From: Sphingobacterium wenxiniae | Lineage (GTDB): Bacteria; Bacteroidota; Bacteroidia; Sphingobacteriales; Sphingobacteriaceae | Direction: 5' to 3' | Assembly (NCBI RefSeq): GCF_900116225.1 | Contig: NZ_FOZZ01000002.1 | Span: 310,001-374,000, forward strand | Length of the DNA: 64,000 nucleotides | Translations under genes and position numbers: made by a program | Shown: positions 26,772 through 34,780 of the stretch, one piece after another | Position numbering within the stretch: the first letter of the stretch is position 1 | How the letters are laid out: every line of letters begins with the position of its first letter | Notes under the pieces: generated by a model | What the model was told of the DNA's origin: nothing | The model's database searches: none | What the model saw: only the letters and a program-made list of their open reading frames with translations

Positions 26772-26882
26772 TTATAAAGCATGCATTCTTATCTTGATTC
26801 CGATGTGAACGGCAAACGAAGAGTTTAATTGAAACAAAGCCTCCATATATTTCAAGCATAAAAATAGGATGCGTTTGCCCTG

Positions 26883-26955
26883 ACTATAGCTATTTTTTAA
26901 CTATACAATAAGCTTATCGCTTACGGCTTACAGCCTATAGCTATTTTTTACTATA
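26883..26955. repeat. direct duplication upstream of the UMF1 transporter gene
   Basis: ACTATAGCTATTTTTTAACT (from 26883) recurs almost exactly as CTATAGCTATTTTTTACT (from 26935), 51-52 bases apart, ending 12 bases before the start codon. The spacer contains the palindromic-looking ttatcgcttacggcttacag. Confidence 0.6.
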
Positions 26956-26967
26956 TTCGCCCTACGA

Positions 26968-28275
26968 ATGCAAATTATCGAGAAAAACAACAAGAAGCTG
27001 ATCCGCTCCTGGTCTATGTACGACTGGGCAAATTCAGCTTATAACTTAGTCATTACATCCACAATTTTTCCTGCATACTATACGGCGATTACGAAAACCG
27101 AAGAAAATGGTGATGTCGTTAACTTCTTTGGTTTGAAGGTTGTAAATACAGCCTTATCCAATTTTGCTTTAGCTGGGGCTTACCTGTTGATGGCATTTAC
27201 TTTACCTTTTATCTCGTCTTATGCGGACGTGAAAGGGAAGAAAAGACCCATTATGATGTTTTTTACATATATGGGAGCCTTGTCTTGTATGGGTTTATTC
27301 TTCTTTCGATTAGAGACCTTAGAGGTAAGTATCATCCTGTTTGCTTTGGCTGCAATGGGTTATATTGGCGGTGTGCTATTCAATAATTCCTATCTCCCGG
27401 AGATAGCGACTGTAGACCAGCAGGATAGGGTAAGTGCACAAGGCTTTGCCTATGGTTACGTAGGCTGTGTGACTTTACAGATAATATGCTTGCTTTTTGT
27501 GTTAAAGCCTGATTGGTTTGGGATTACAGACGCTTCTTTTGGTGCGCGTTTCTCCTTTTTTCTGGTAGGGCTCTGGTGGGCAGGATTCTCGACTATTCCT
27601 TTTCGGGCACTTCCCAATAACCAAGGATCAGCGATAAAAGCCAGCAAAAACTTATTTCGTATTGTGGTATTGGAATATAGAATTGTTTACCGAAAAATCA
27701 AAAAAATAACGGCGATACGACGATTTTTACCTGCTTATTTTTTCTATTCGGCAGGCGTGCAAACGGTCATGATTGTGGCCGCAGCTTTCGGTGCAAAGGA
27801 ATTACAATTGGAATCATCTAAACTGATAATCACCATTCTCTTGATCCAGTTGTTGGCGATAGGAGGAGCAGTGTTAATGTCTCGATTATCACAACGCTTC
27901 GGGAATATCCGAGTGTTGTTAAGCGTTGTTTGTGTCTGGATAATAATTTGTGTGTCTGCATTCTATGTGCAAACAGAAACGCAATTTTATCTATTGGCCT
28001 GCTTGGTAGGGATTGTTATGGGGGGGATTCAATCTTTATCGCGTTCGACCTATTCAAAATTCCTGCCTGAGAATATCAAGGATACAACCTCGTTTTTTAG
28101 TTTCTACGATATTACAGAAAAACTGGCTATCGTGGTTGGGTTGTTTTCTTTTGCCTTCATAGAACAGGCGACACGCAACATACGTTATTCGGCCGTATCG
28201 TTGTCTATTTTCTTTATTCTTGGTCTGTTGTTGCTGGTTCGGCTCTTAAAATCCCAAAAAACTGAAATCTCATGA
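26968..28275 (+). CDS. UMF1-family MFS transporter (Atg22-like)
   Basis: A 435-aa integral membrane protein with about 12 helices. The N-terminal RSWSMYDWANSAYNLVITST is the hallmark of the UMF1 branch of the major facilitator superfamily, related to yeast Atg22 amino-acid effluxers. MSRLSQRFGNIRV and GIVMGGIQSLSRSTYSKFLP match family loops between the two halves. The substrate is unknown. The stop overlaps the start of the LutA-like gene by 4 bases, so the two are co-translated. Confidence 0.88.
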   Translation: MQIIEKNNKKLIRSWSMYDWANSAYNLVITSTIFPAYYTAITKTEENGDVVNFFGLKVVNTALSNFALAGAYLLMAFTLPFISSYADVKGKKRPIMMFFTYMGALSCMGLFFFRLETLEVSIILFALAAMGYIGGVLFNNSYLPEIATVDQQDRVSAQGFAYGYVGCVTLQIICLLFVLKPDWFGITDASFGARFSFFLVGLWWAGFSTIPFRALPNNQGSAIKASKNLFRIVVLEYRIVYRKIKKITAIRRFLPAYFFYSAGVQTVMIVAAAFGAKELQLESSKLIITILLIQLLAIGGAVLMSRLSQRFGNIRVLLSVVCVWIIICVSAFYVQTETQFYLLACLVGIVMGGIQSLSRSTYSKFLPENIKDTTSFFSFYDITEKLAIVVGLFSFAFIEQATRNIRYSAVSLSIFFILGLLLLVRLLKSQKTEIS

Positions 28276-29000
28276 AGGTATCTTTATTCATTCCTTGCTT
28301 TATCGACCAGATATATCCTGAAACTGCATTCAACACCATCAAATTGTTGCAGAAGGCCGGATGTGAGGTAAGCTATAATCCGAATCAGACTTGTTGTGGG
28401 CAGCCAGCTTATAATGCTGGTTTTTGGGATGAGGCGAAGAAAATAGGGCTTAAATTCTTAAATGATTTTCCGGAAGATACTTACATCGTTTCGCCCTCAG
28501 CTTCTTGTACAGGGATGGTGAAAAATGGGTATAATGACCTTTTTACAAATTCAATGGAACATAACCGATGCCGTAATATTCAAGGAAATATCTATGAATT
28601 AAGCGATTTTTTGGTAAATGTGCTAAAAAAAGACTATTTTGGAGCTGAATTAGTGGGTACAGCAGTATACCATGATTCATGTTCAGCTTTGCGCGAATGC
28701 CATATCAAGGATGAACCCCGACAATTATTAAGTCAGGTGGGCGGATTGGAGCTTTTAGAAATTCGCGACCAGGAAAGTTGCTGTGGATTTGGAGGCACTT
28801 TTGCTGTGAAATTTGAAGGAATATCGGCGGCGATGGCTGAACAGAAAGTGCAGAGCGCAGTGGCGGTAAAAGCTGATTATATTATTTCAACGGATAGTTC
28901 TTGTCTATTGCAATTGCAAGGATATATTGACAGGCAGGGATTACCTATAAAAACGAAACATTTAGCGGATGTATTAACATCTGGCTGGGCAAATATTTAA
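28272..29000 (+). CDS. LutA/YkgE-like (Fe-S) oxidoreductase subunit
   Basis: A 242-aa protein with two CCG-type cysteine domains: TCCGQPAYNAG with SPSASCTGMV, and HDSCSALRECHI with ESCCGFGGTF and STDSSCLLQLQG. This is the layout of LutA, the cysteine-rich subunit of the LutABC L-lactate oxidation complex, and of GlcF/heterodisulfide-reductase-like subunits. The LutB and LutC partners are not nearby. It is coupled by a 4-base overlap to the UMF1 transporter, which suggests a shared substrate such as a carboxylate; that is inference. Confidence 0.85.
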   Translation: MKVSLFIPCFIDQIYPETAFNTIKLLQKAGCEVSYNPNQTCCGQPAYNAGFWDEAKKIGLKFLNDFPEDTYIVSPSASCTGMVKNGYNDLFTNSMEHNRCRNIQGNIYELSDFLVNVLKKDYFGAELVGTAVYHDSCSALRECHIKDEPRQLLSQVGGLELLEIRDQESCCGFGGTFAVKFEGISAAMAEQKVQSAVAVKADYIISTDSSCLLQLQGYIDRQGLPIKTKHLADVLTSGWANI

Positions 29001-29062
29001 TCCCCTCGTAACCTCCCCGAAGGGGAGGAAAAGAATAGACGACAATGTAAATCAAAATAAAT

Positions 29063-29947
29063 ATGAACTCAAGAAGAACATTTTTAAAAAATTTAGGATT
29101 AGCAACTGCAGGCTTGGCATTGGCGCCATCTTTGGATGTGTTCGCTGCCAAAAAATCATGGTTTGAAATCTCTTTGGCGGAGTGGTCATTGCATAAGACC
29201 TTATTTAAAGGAGATTTAAAGAATATTGATTTTCCAGAATTTGCTGCGAAAAAATTTGATATCCATGCTGTAGAGTATGTAAATCAATTCTTTAAGGATA
29301 AGGCTAATGACTCTGCTTATTTGACTGACTTAAACAATCGTGCTAAGGACAACGGTGTGAAGAATGTCCTTATTATGGTAGATGGTGAGGGTAATCTTGG
29401 TGACGAGGATAACACAAAACGTCTTCAAGCTGTTGAAAACCATTACAAATGGGTTGATGCAGCTGCATTTTTAGGTTGTGGCTCTATCCGTGTGAATGCA
29501 GCAGGAAAAGGCACTCCTGAGGAAGTGGCTAAGCGCGTTATCGAAAGCTTAAGTACGCTTGCAGATTACGGCAAAAAGTCCAATATCAATGTGATTGTAG
29601 AAAACCACGGTGGTATTTCATCTCACGGTGATTGGTTGGCAGGTGTATTGAAAGCGGTAGGTAAGAAAAACTGCGGTAGTTTACCGGACTTTGGAAATTT
29701 CTACGAATATGATCGTTACCAAGGCGTTACAGATTTGATGCCTTATGCAAAAGGTGTAAGTGCTAAAACGCACGATTTTGATGAAGCTGGTAATGAAACG
29801 AAGGTGGATTATGATCGCATGATGCGTATCGTTAAAAAGGCAAAATTCAAAGGCCACGTTGGTATTGAATACGAAGGAAGCAACTTGCCGGAGGTAGAAG
29901 GAATCATTGCTTCCAAAAAATTGTTAGAACGCTATAAGAATTTATAG
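29063..29947 (+). CDS. Tat-exported sugar phosphate isomerase/epimerase-like TIM-barrel protein
   Basis: A 294-aa protein with a twin-arginine signal (SRRTFLKNLGLATAGLAL). The mature part is a xylose-isomerase-like TIM barrel. The likely metal ligands are visible in order: Glu180 (VIVENHGG), Asp209 (SLPDFGNF), His237 (SAKTHDFDE) and Glu269 (GIEYEG). Exported relatives are abundant in Bacteroidota and are assumed to act on sugars or polyols. It is followed by a perfect hairpin. The substrate is unknown. Confidence 0.88.
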   Translation: MNSRRTFLKNLGLATAGLALAPSLDVFAAKKSWFEISLAEWSLHKTLFKGDLKNIDFPEFAAKKFDIHAVEYVNQFFKDKANDSAYLTDLNNRAKDNGVKNVLIMVDGEGNLGDEDNTKRLQAVENHYKWVDAAAFLGCGSIRVNAAGKGTPEEVAKRVIESLSTLADYGKKSNINVIVENHGGISSHGDWLAGVLKAVGKKNCGSLPDFGNFYEYDRYQGVTDLMPYAKGVSAKTHDFDEAGNETKVDYDRMMRIVKKAKFKGHVGIEYEGSNLPEVEGIIASKKLLERYKNL

Positions 29948-29963
29948 TAGCAATTGAATAGGA

Positions 29964-29998
29964 AAGACTTCCGAAGTTTCAAAAACTTCGGAAGTCTT
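29964..29998. terminator. AAGACTTCCGAAGTTT hairpin, copy 2
   Basis: Perfect 16-bp arms (29964-29979 and 29983-29998) with a 3-base loop lie 16 bases after the stop of the TIM-barrel gene. It has the same arms as the inverted repeat at 7638-7696 but a much shorter loop. Confidence 0.75.
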
Positions 29999-30011
29999 CG
30001 TTAAAATCAAT

Positions 30012-30902
30012 ATGAAGATTCTCTTTAAAAAAATATTACTATCCATCTGTTTATTAACAGTTTGCTTACAGGAGTCAAAAGCACAAGTGAACTTTTACAA
30101 CATGAATAAATGGCAAGATAGCTTGGTGAATCTTGGCAAAGACATGTACCGCTTAAAAGGGGAGGCTGAACGGTTGGAAAAAAACTTTGCCTTTGTCAAG
30201 ACCTTGGTGTCTTCTTTAAAAGAAAAACACTCTTTTATCTATACTTTTGACAAACTGGATATGATTTCCATTATCCAGGACCCCAATGATAACTTCCGTA
30301 TTTTTTCTTGGCATATTGCTTTGAATGATGGATCATATCTGTATTATGGTGCTATCCAAAGGAAGTCCAAAAACGGGGCATTAGAACTCACTCCACTTCT
30401 GGATAAAACTTTTGAAATCCAGAATCCGGAAGAAGAGCAAACGGGGCTGGACTATTGGTACGGCGCGCAATATTACGATATTATTCCTATCCAAGATGCT
30501 TATGTATTATTGGGATGGAAAGGTCACGGTCCGACTTATTCACAAAAGGTAATCGAAATTTTACATCAGGATAATGGGGCTTTCAAATTAGGGAAACCTG
30601 TATTTTCGGACAATCCGAAAATGGCAAGAAAAATATTTCGTTATACACGACAGGCGGCCATGTATCTGAAATATCATGAAGCCGAGCAACAGATTATTTT
30701 TGACCATATTGTACCTGCTGATCCCAGTTTAGAGGGCAGTTACGAATATTATGGCCCTGATTTGAGCTTTGATGCGTACAAAATTAACGGAGCGAACCTG
30801 CAATTCTTAGAAGATATTCCATTTGAGAATCCTCCAAGAGATGAGGATGATCTTAATATTGTTCCCGGCAGAGCGATTCCAAAGAAAAAAAGTGGTCTTT
30901 GA
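30012..30902 (+). CDS. exported protein of unknown function
   Basis: A 296-aa protein with a signal peptide (FKKILLSICLLTVCLQESKAQ). The mature part is rich in aromatic residues and predicted mixed alpha/beta (NFRIFSWHIALNDGSYLYYG; AYVLLGWKGHGPTYSQKVIE; YEYYGPDLSFDAYKI). I recognise no domain or active-site motif. It lies 13 bases after the hairpin that follows the TIM-barrel gene. It is followed by a small hairpin (GACTTAAA at 30903-30910 with TTTAAGTC at 30917-30924). Confidence 0.65.
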   Translation: MKILFKKILLSICLLTVCLQESKAQVNFYNMNKWQDSLVNLGKDMYRLKGEAERLEKNFAFVKTLVSSLKEKHSFIYTFDKLDMISIIQDPNDNFRIFSWHIALNDGSYLYYGAIQRKSKNGALELTPLLDKTFEIQNPEEEQTGLDYWYGAQYYDIIPIQDAYVLLGWKGHGPTYSQKVIEILHQDNGAFKLGKPVFSDNPKMARKIFRYTRQAAMYLKYHEAEQQIIFDHIVPADPSLEGSYEYYGPDLSFDAYKINGANLQFLEDIPFENPPRDEDDLNIVPGRAIPKKKSGL

Positions 30903-31051
30903 GACTTAAATTTCCTTTTAAGTCGAGAATAATTTATATTTTTTGTTTTCTTTGCAGTATAGAACTGATAAAACTAACAGGTAGAGGACCACTATTTCTT
31001 GAAATGAGTGGCTAACCCTACACAAATATGTATTAACTATAATTTAAGAAT

Positions 31052-32758
31052 ATGATTCAAGAAAAAGATGAGGCTTTAGTCAATCACCTTGCCAAGCAGG
31101 GCGTGAATGATAAAATGGTTATGGGACATCCGGCCAGTCTGTTTGTACTCTTCTTTACAGAGATGTGGGAACGGTTCAGCTACTATGGTATGCGGGCATT
31201 ATTGGTAACATTTTTAATAACCGAAATTGCCAAAGGTGGTTGGGGATGGACGAATCCTCAGGCTATGGAATTGTATGGATGGTATACAGGTTTAGTCTAT
31301 GCCACACCTCTATTGGGTGGCATGCTTGCTGATAGATTAACTGGCTATAAAAAAGCTATTTTGCTAGGTGCACTTACTATGACCTTGGGACATGCTTCCA
31401 TGGCTTTAGAGGGCTTTTCTCAAAACTTTTTCTATTTGGGTTTGGCATTGATGATTTTGGGCAATGGTCTATTTAAGCCCAATATCTCTTCTATGGTTGG
31501 TCAATTGTATCCTAACACAAGTGCAAAAAAAGATGCTGGCTATACTATTTTCTATATGGGTATTAATGCCGGAGCATTCTTAGGTTCCTTACTTTGTGGA
31601 TATATTGGAGAGAAAGTGGGGTGGCATTATGGTTTTGGTTTGGCAGGTGTATTCATGTTCTTTGGAATGTTGCAGTTTTATTTTGCACAAAAGATTTTTG
31701 GAGTGATAGGTGATAGTCCTAATCCAGAAAAAGATCCTACCGTTGCTGCCCTGCATACTGTTCGACATGGAAATGAAGAACGAGAAGATCTGTATAAAGA
31801 ATTTGATGAGGCAGGGGCAAAGCAGAATATTGAGTCAAAGCTTACAGATGCAACGGAAGAAGAAAAAGTAAGTGTTTTCAAATATTTGAGAGAAGCTTTT
31901 GCCAATAAGATTATTAGGGATCGTTTAATTGTTGTTGCAGTTCTGATTTTAGCTAGTGTCTTTTTCTTTTTGGCTTTTGAGCAAGCAGGTGGTTCAATGA
32001 CTATCTTTGCAAAGAATTATACACAACGCGTACTTGATGGGGCAGCAGGAATAACTTTTAAATGGGCAGACGCAGCCTTGACACTTTTACCTATTTTAGT
32101 AGTTACGTTTGTTCTCTTGAAATTGGCTGCTAAAATTATCAAACAGTATCCTTTGACCATCATTTTTACCTTGATTTCCTTCTTTTCTATTATGCTACTT
32201 GGTGTATGGAAAATCCATCGTGAATTTACTTCTGATGTAACAGAAGTGACCGTGGCTTGGTTTCAGATACTAAATGCATTTTTTATTGTTACGTTAGCTT
32301 CTTCTTTTAGCAAGTTTTGGGAAAAAGTATGGAATCCTTCAGGGCCGATAAAATTCGCAATGGGACTGGTATTGGTAGGCGTTGGTTTTTTGGCTTTGTC
32401 ATATGGTAGCTTGAGTATTCCTCAGGGAGCAGCTACGGCCTCGGTGAGTATGATTTGGTTGATTCTAGCTTATTTCTTCCATACAACTGGAGAATTATGT
32501 GTATCTCCAGTGGGTCTTTCTTACATGAGTAAGCTCTCTCCAAAGAAATTTATAGGACTTATCTTTGGATTTTGGTTCTTAGCCTCTGCTATAGCAAACA
32601 AGTTGGCGGGATGGAGTGGAGGATTGATTGATAAGATTACTGAAATGTACTCCATGTCAACCTTCTTTTTAATTATCGCAGGTTTACCGATAGGAGCAGC
32701 TTTATTGTTATTACTGTTTAGCGGAAAACTTAAGAAAATGATGCATGGTATCAATTAA
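31052..32758 (+). CDS. POT-family proton-coupled oligopeptide transporter 1
   Basis: A 568-aa membrane protein. The ExxER proton-coupling motif lies in helix 1 (Glu37, Glu40, Arg41 in FFTEMWERFSYYGMRALL), and the PTR signature GNGLFKPNISSMVGQLY follows. It has about 14 helices with a long charged cytoplasmic insert (about residues 228-280). It imports di- or tripeptides with protons at the inner membrane. It is the first of three consecutive paralogues and has its own terminator. Confidence 0.95.
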   Translation: MIQEKDEALVNHLAKQGVNDKMVMGHPASLFVLFFTEMWERFSYYGMRALLVTFLITEIAKGGWGWTNPQAMELYGWYTGLVYATPLLGGMLADRLTGYKKAILLGALTMTLGHASMALEGFSQNFFYLGLALMILGNGLFKPNISSMVGQLYPNTSAKKDAGYTIFYMGINAGAFLGSLLCGYIGEKVGWHYGFGLAGVFMFFGMLQFYFAQKIFGVIGDSPNPEKDPTVAALHTVRHGNEEREDLYKEFDEAGAKQNIESKLTDATEEEKVSVFKYLREAFANKIIRDRLIVVAVLILASVFFFLAFEQAGGSMTIFAKNYTQRVLDGAAGITFKWADAALTLLPILVVTFVLLKLAAKIIKQYPLTIIFTLISFFSIMLLGVWKIHREFTSDVTEVTVAWFQILNAFFIVTLASSFSKFWEKVWNPSGPIKFAMGLVLVGVGFLALSYGSLSIPQGAATASVSMIWLILAYFFHTTGELCVSPVGLSYMSKLSPKKFIGLIFGFWFLASAIANKLAGWSGGLIDKITEMYSMSTFFLIIAGLPIGAALLLLLFSGKLKKMMHGIN

Positions 32759-32785
32759 GATTTTCTCATCATAAATTTGGTTTTT

Positions 32786-32818
32786 AATGCCTGCAAGTTT
32801 CTTTGCAGGCATTTTTTA
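32786..32818 (+). terminator. terminator after POT transporter 1
   Basis: AATGCCTGCAA (32786-32796) and TTGCAGGCATT (32803-32813) form an 11-bp perfect stem with a 6-base loop, followed by a T-run. Confidence 0.88.
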
Positions 32819-32989
32819 TTAGAATAGGCGAATATCTATTTGATTTTTTTAAATTTCCTCTTAATCTTTAAAGATAATTCTATATGGCAGAGGAGAGCTA
32901 AATAAATTCATTTTATAATATGTACAATTAAATTGCATATAAAAATGAATTTATTTAGGTTTGGCAATCTTAATTTTAACAATATAATT

Positions 32990-34747
32990 ATGGTACAAGA
33001 TTCTTCGGTATTGAATCAAGATGAAAAGAAGGTGTTGGGACATCCTGCGGGATTATTTGTCTTGTTTTTCACCGAAATGTGGGAGCGTTTTTCATTCTAT
33101 GGGATGCGTGTTCTTTTAATCCAATTCTTAACAGCTTCGGTATTAGGTGCTAACCCGGGATGGGGTTGGTCGGCTGAACAGGCTGGCGCATTATACGGAA
33201 CGTATGCTATGCTGTTGTATATTACCCCGATTTTCGGAGGTGTTATCGCAGATAAATATATCGGTTCGCGAGCTGCTGTGATTATCGGGGCAGCCATCAT
33301 GACCTTGGGACATGCGGCCATGGCTTTTGATTCACCGGCCATGTTCTTCATCGGTTTAGGGTGTTTGGTCATCGGTACGGGCTTTTTCAAACCTAATATG
33401 CCTGCTATTTTAGGTGAAATGTATAAGGGGCTACCTGATAAGAAAGATGGAGCTTATACGATTTTTTATATGGGGGTGAATGCCGGAGCGTTCTTTGGAA
33501 TGATGCTCTGTGGATACCTGGCGGAAACAATAGGCTGGCATTGGGGCTTTGGTCTTGCTGGAATCTTCATGTTATTGGGAACTATTCAATTTTGGTTAGC
33601 GGGACCTCTTTTAGGAAAATTAGGCGTATTGGATAAAAAGCCAAAAGAAGACACAGAAGTTAAGAGTAACTTGGAGGAAGGTGAAGTAAAACATAATAAC
33701 TTTACACTCGTTGATATTATCTTGATGGTTATTGTCGGAATCGTAGGCTTGGTTTATGCTTTTAACGACCCTCTATCCAAGAACAATGTGCTTGATGTAT
33801 TCGCGTTTTTGGATACGCCTGTATTGCGCGGTCAGAACATCATGATTATCGGAGCATTGGTATTGTTCTTAGTCCTGATTGTATCCCGGATACAACGTTA
33901 CGCCAAAGTGGTGCGTGATAGAATGTATGGCGTGATCCTGTTGGCTTTCTTTCTGATATTTTTCTTCATGAGCTTTGAGCAGGGCGCGACTTCGTTGGTA
34001 TTGGTCGCACGTGATTATGTGAACCGTGAACTGACTGGAAACAGCCTGTTGATGTTCAATATCGTAAATACGTTGTTGACGATTGTGCCACTGATCATCA
34101 TCTCTTGGGTATTGATAAAATTGGCTTTAGCCACCTGGAGTAAAATTGCCTTATCCAATATTATCCTTTTTGTCTGCTTTATCCTGATCTGGGGTGCAGG
34201 TATCTGGATGCTATATAACGAGTTCACGGCAGAGATCTCCGAGATAAAAGTTTCCTGGTTTTCCATTCTGAACTCCTTCTTCATCATCTCTTTGGCTTCT
34301 TCGGTTTCTAAAATTTGGGAATCGAAATATAATCCTACAGCAGCAATGAAGTATGGTATTGGGCTGATATTGGTTGCTATTGGCTTCTTGATTTTGGGTT
34401 ATGGTTCATTGGGTGCTGGTCAAGGCGTGAAGATATCGATGATATTCTTAGTATTGACTTATCTGTTCCATACGTTAGGGGAGTTATTTATTTCGCCTGT
34501 AGGTCTGTCGTATGTTTCCAAACTTGTACCAGCACGGATGCTGGCATTTATGTTTGGTATGTGGTATCTGGCAATTGCAATAGCACAAAAATTAGCAGCT
34601 ATTTTAGGTGGACAGGTAGAGACTATTCAAGAGAACTACTCATTGAGTCATTTCTTCTTCTTATTCACAATTATTCCAGCGGCTGCAGGTCTTTTGGTAA
34701 TGGTATTGAATCCTATTATCAAGCGACTGATGCACGGAATTAAATAA
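32990..34747 (+). CDS. POT-family proton-coupled oligopeptide transporter 2
   Basis: The start at ATG 32990 (MVQDSSVLNQDEKK) gives 585 aa and an N-terminus like the first paralogue; the longer TTG-started frame adds a Phe/Asn-rich stretch that is probably leader. The ExxER motif is Glu29/Glu32/Arg33 (FFTEMWERFSFYGMR) and the PTR signature is GTGFFKPNMPAILGEMY. An inserted charged loop lies around residues 210-230. It ends 33 bases before the third paralogue and probably shares a transcript with it. Confidence 0.94.
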   Translation: MVQDSSVLNQDEKKVLGHPAGLFVLFFTEMWERFSFYGMRVLLIQFLTASVLGANPGWGWSAEQAGALYGTYAMLLYITPIFGGVIADKYIGSRAAVIIGAAIMTLGHAAMAFDSPAMFFIGLGCLVIGTGFFKPNMPAILGEMYKGLPDKKDGAYTIFYMGVNAGAFFGMMLCGYLAETIGWHWGFGLAGIFMLLGTIQFWLAGPLLGKLGVLDKKPKEDTEVKSNLEEGEVKHNNFTLVDIILMVIVGIVGLVYAFNDPLSKNNVLDVFAFLDTPVLRGQNIMIIGALVLFLVLIVSRIQRYAKVVRDRMYGVILLAFFLIFFFMSFEQGATSLVLVARDYVNRELTGNSLLMFNIVNTLLTIVPLIIISWVLIKLALATWSKIALSNIILFVCFILIWGAGIWMLYNEFTAEISEIKVSWFSILNSFFIISLASSVSKIWESKYNPTAAMKYGIGLILVAIGFLILGYGSLGAGQGVKISMIFLVLTYLFHTLGELFISPVGLSYVSKLVPARMLAFMFGMWYLAIAIAQKLAAILGGQVETIQENYSLSHFFFLFTIIPAAAGLLVMVLNPIIKRLMHGIK

Positions 34748-34780
34748 GGTGGATTCGATAACTTTAAGAATAATTAAACA

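Larger units (their letters stand above)
26136..26967. other. 830-base gene-free region with repeats
   Basis: Open frames at 26116-26412 (minus), 26171-26386 (plus) and 26448-26777 (plus) have no recognisable domain and cross palindromes, so I do not call genes. It contains a perfect hairpin TGTCCGAAGCT (26353-26363) / AGCTTCGGACA (26372-26382), a composite repeat at 26638-26771 and a tandem duplication of about 20 bases just upstream of the transporter gene. The left part is more G+C-rich than the surrounding sequence. Confidence 0.65.

Noticed and set aside
26116..26777. Open frames of 71-109 codons on both strands in the gap after dacB
   Set aside because: They cross a perfect hairpin and a composite repeat, have biased composition and no domain; they look like repeat-derived frames.
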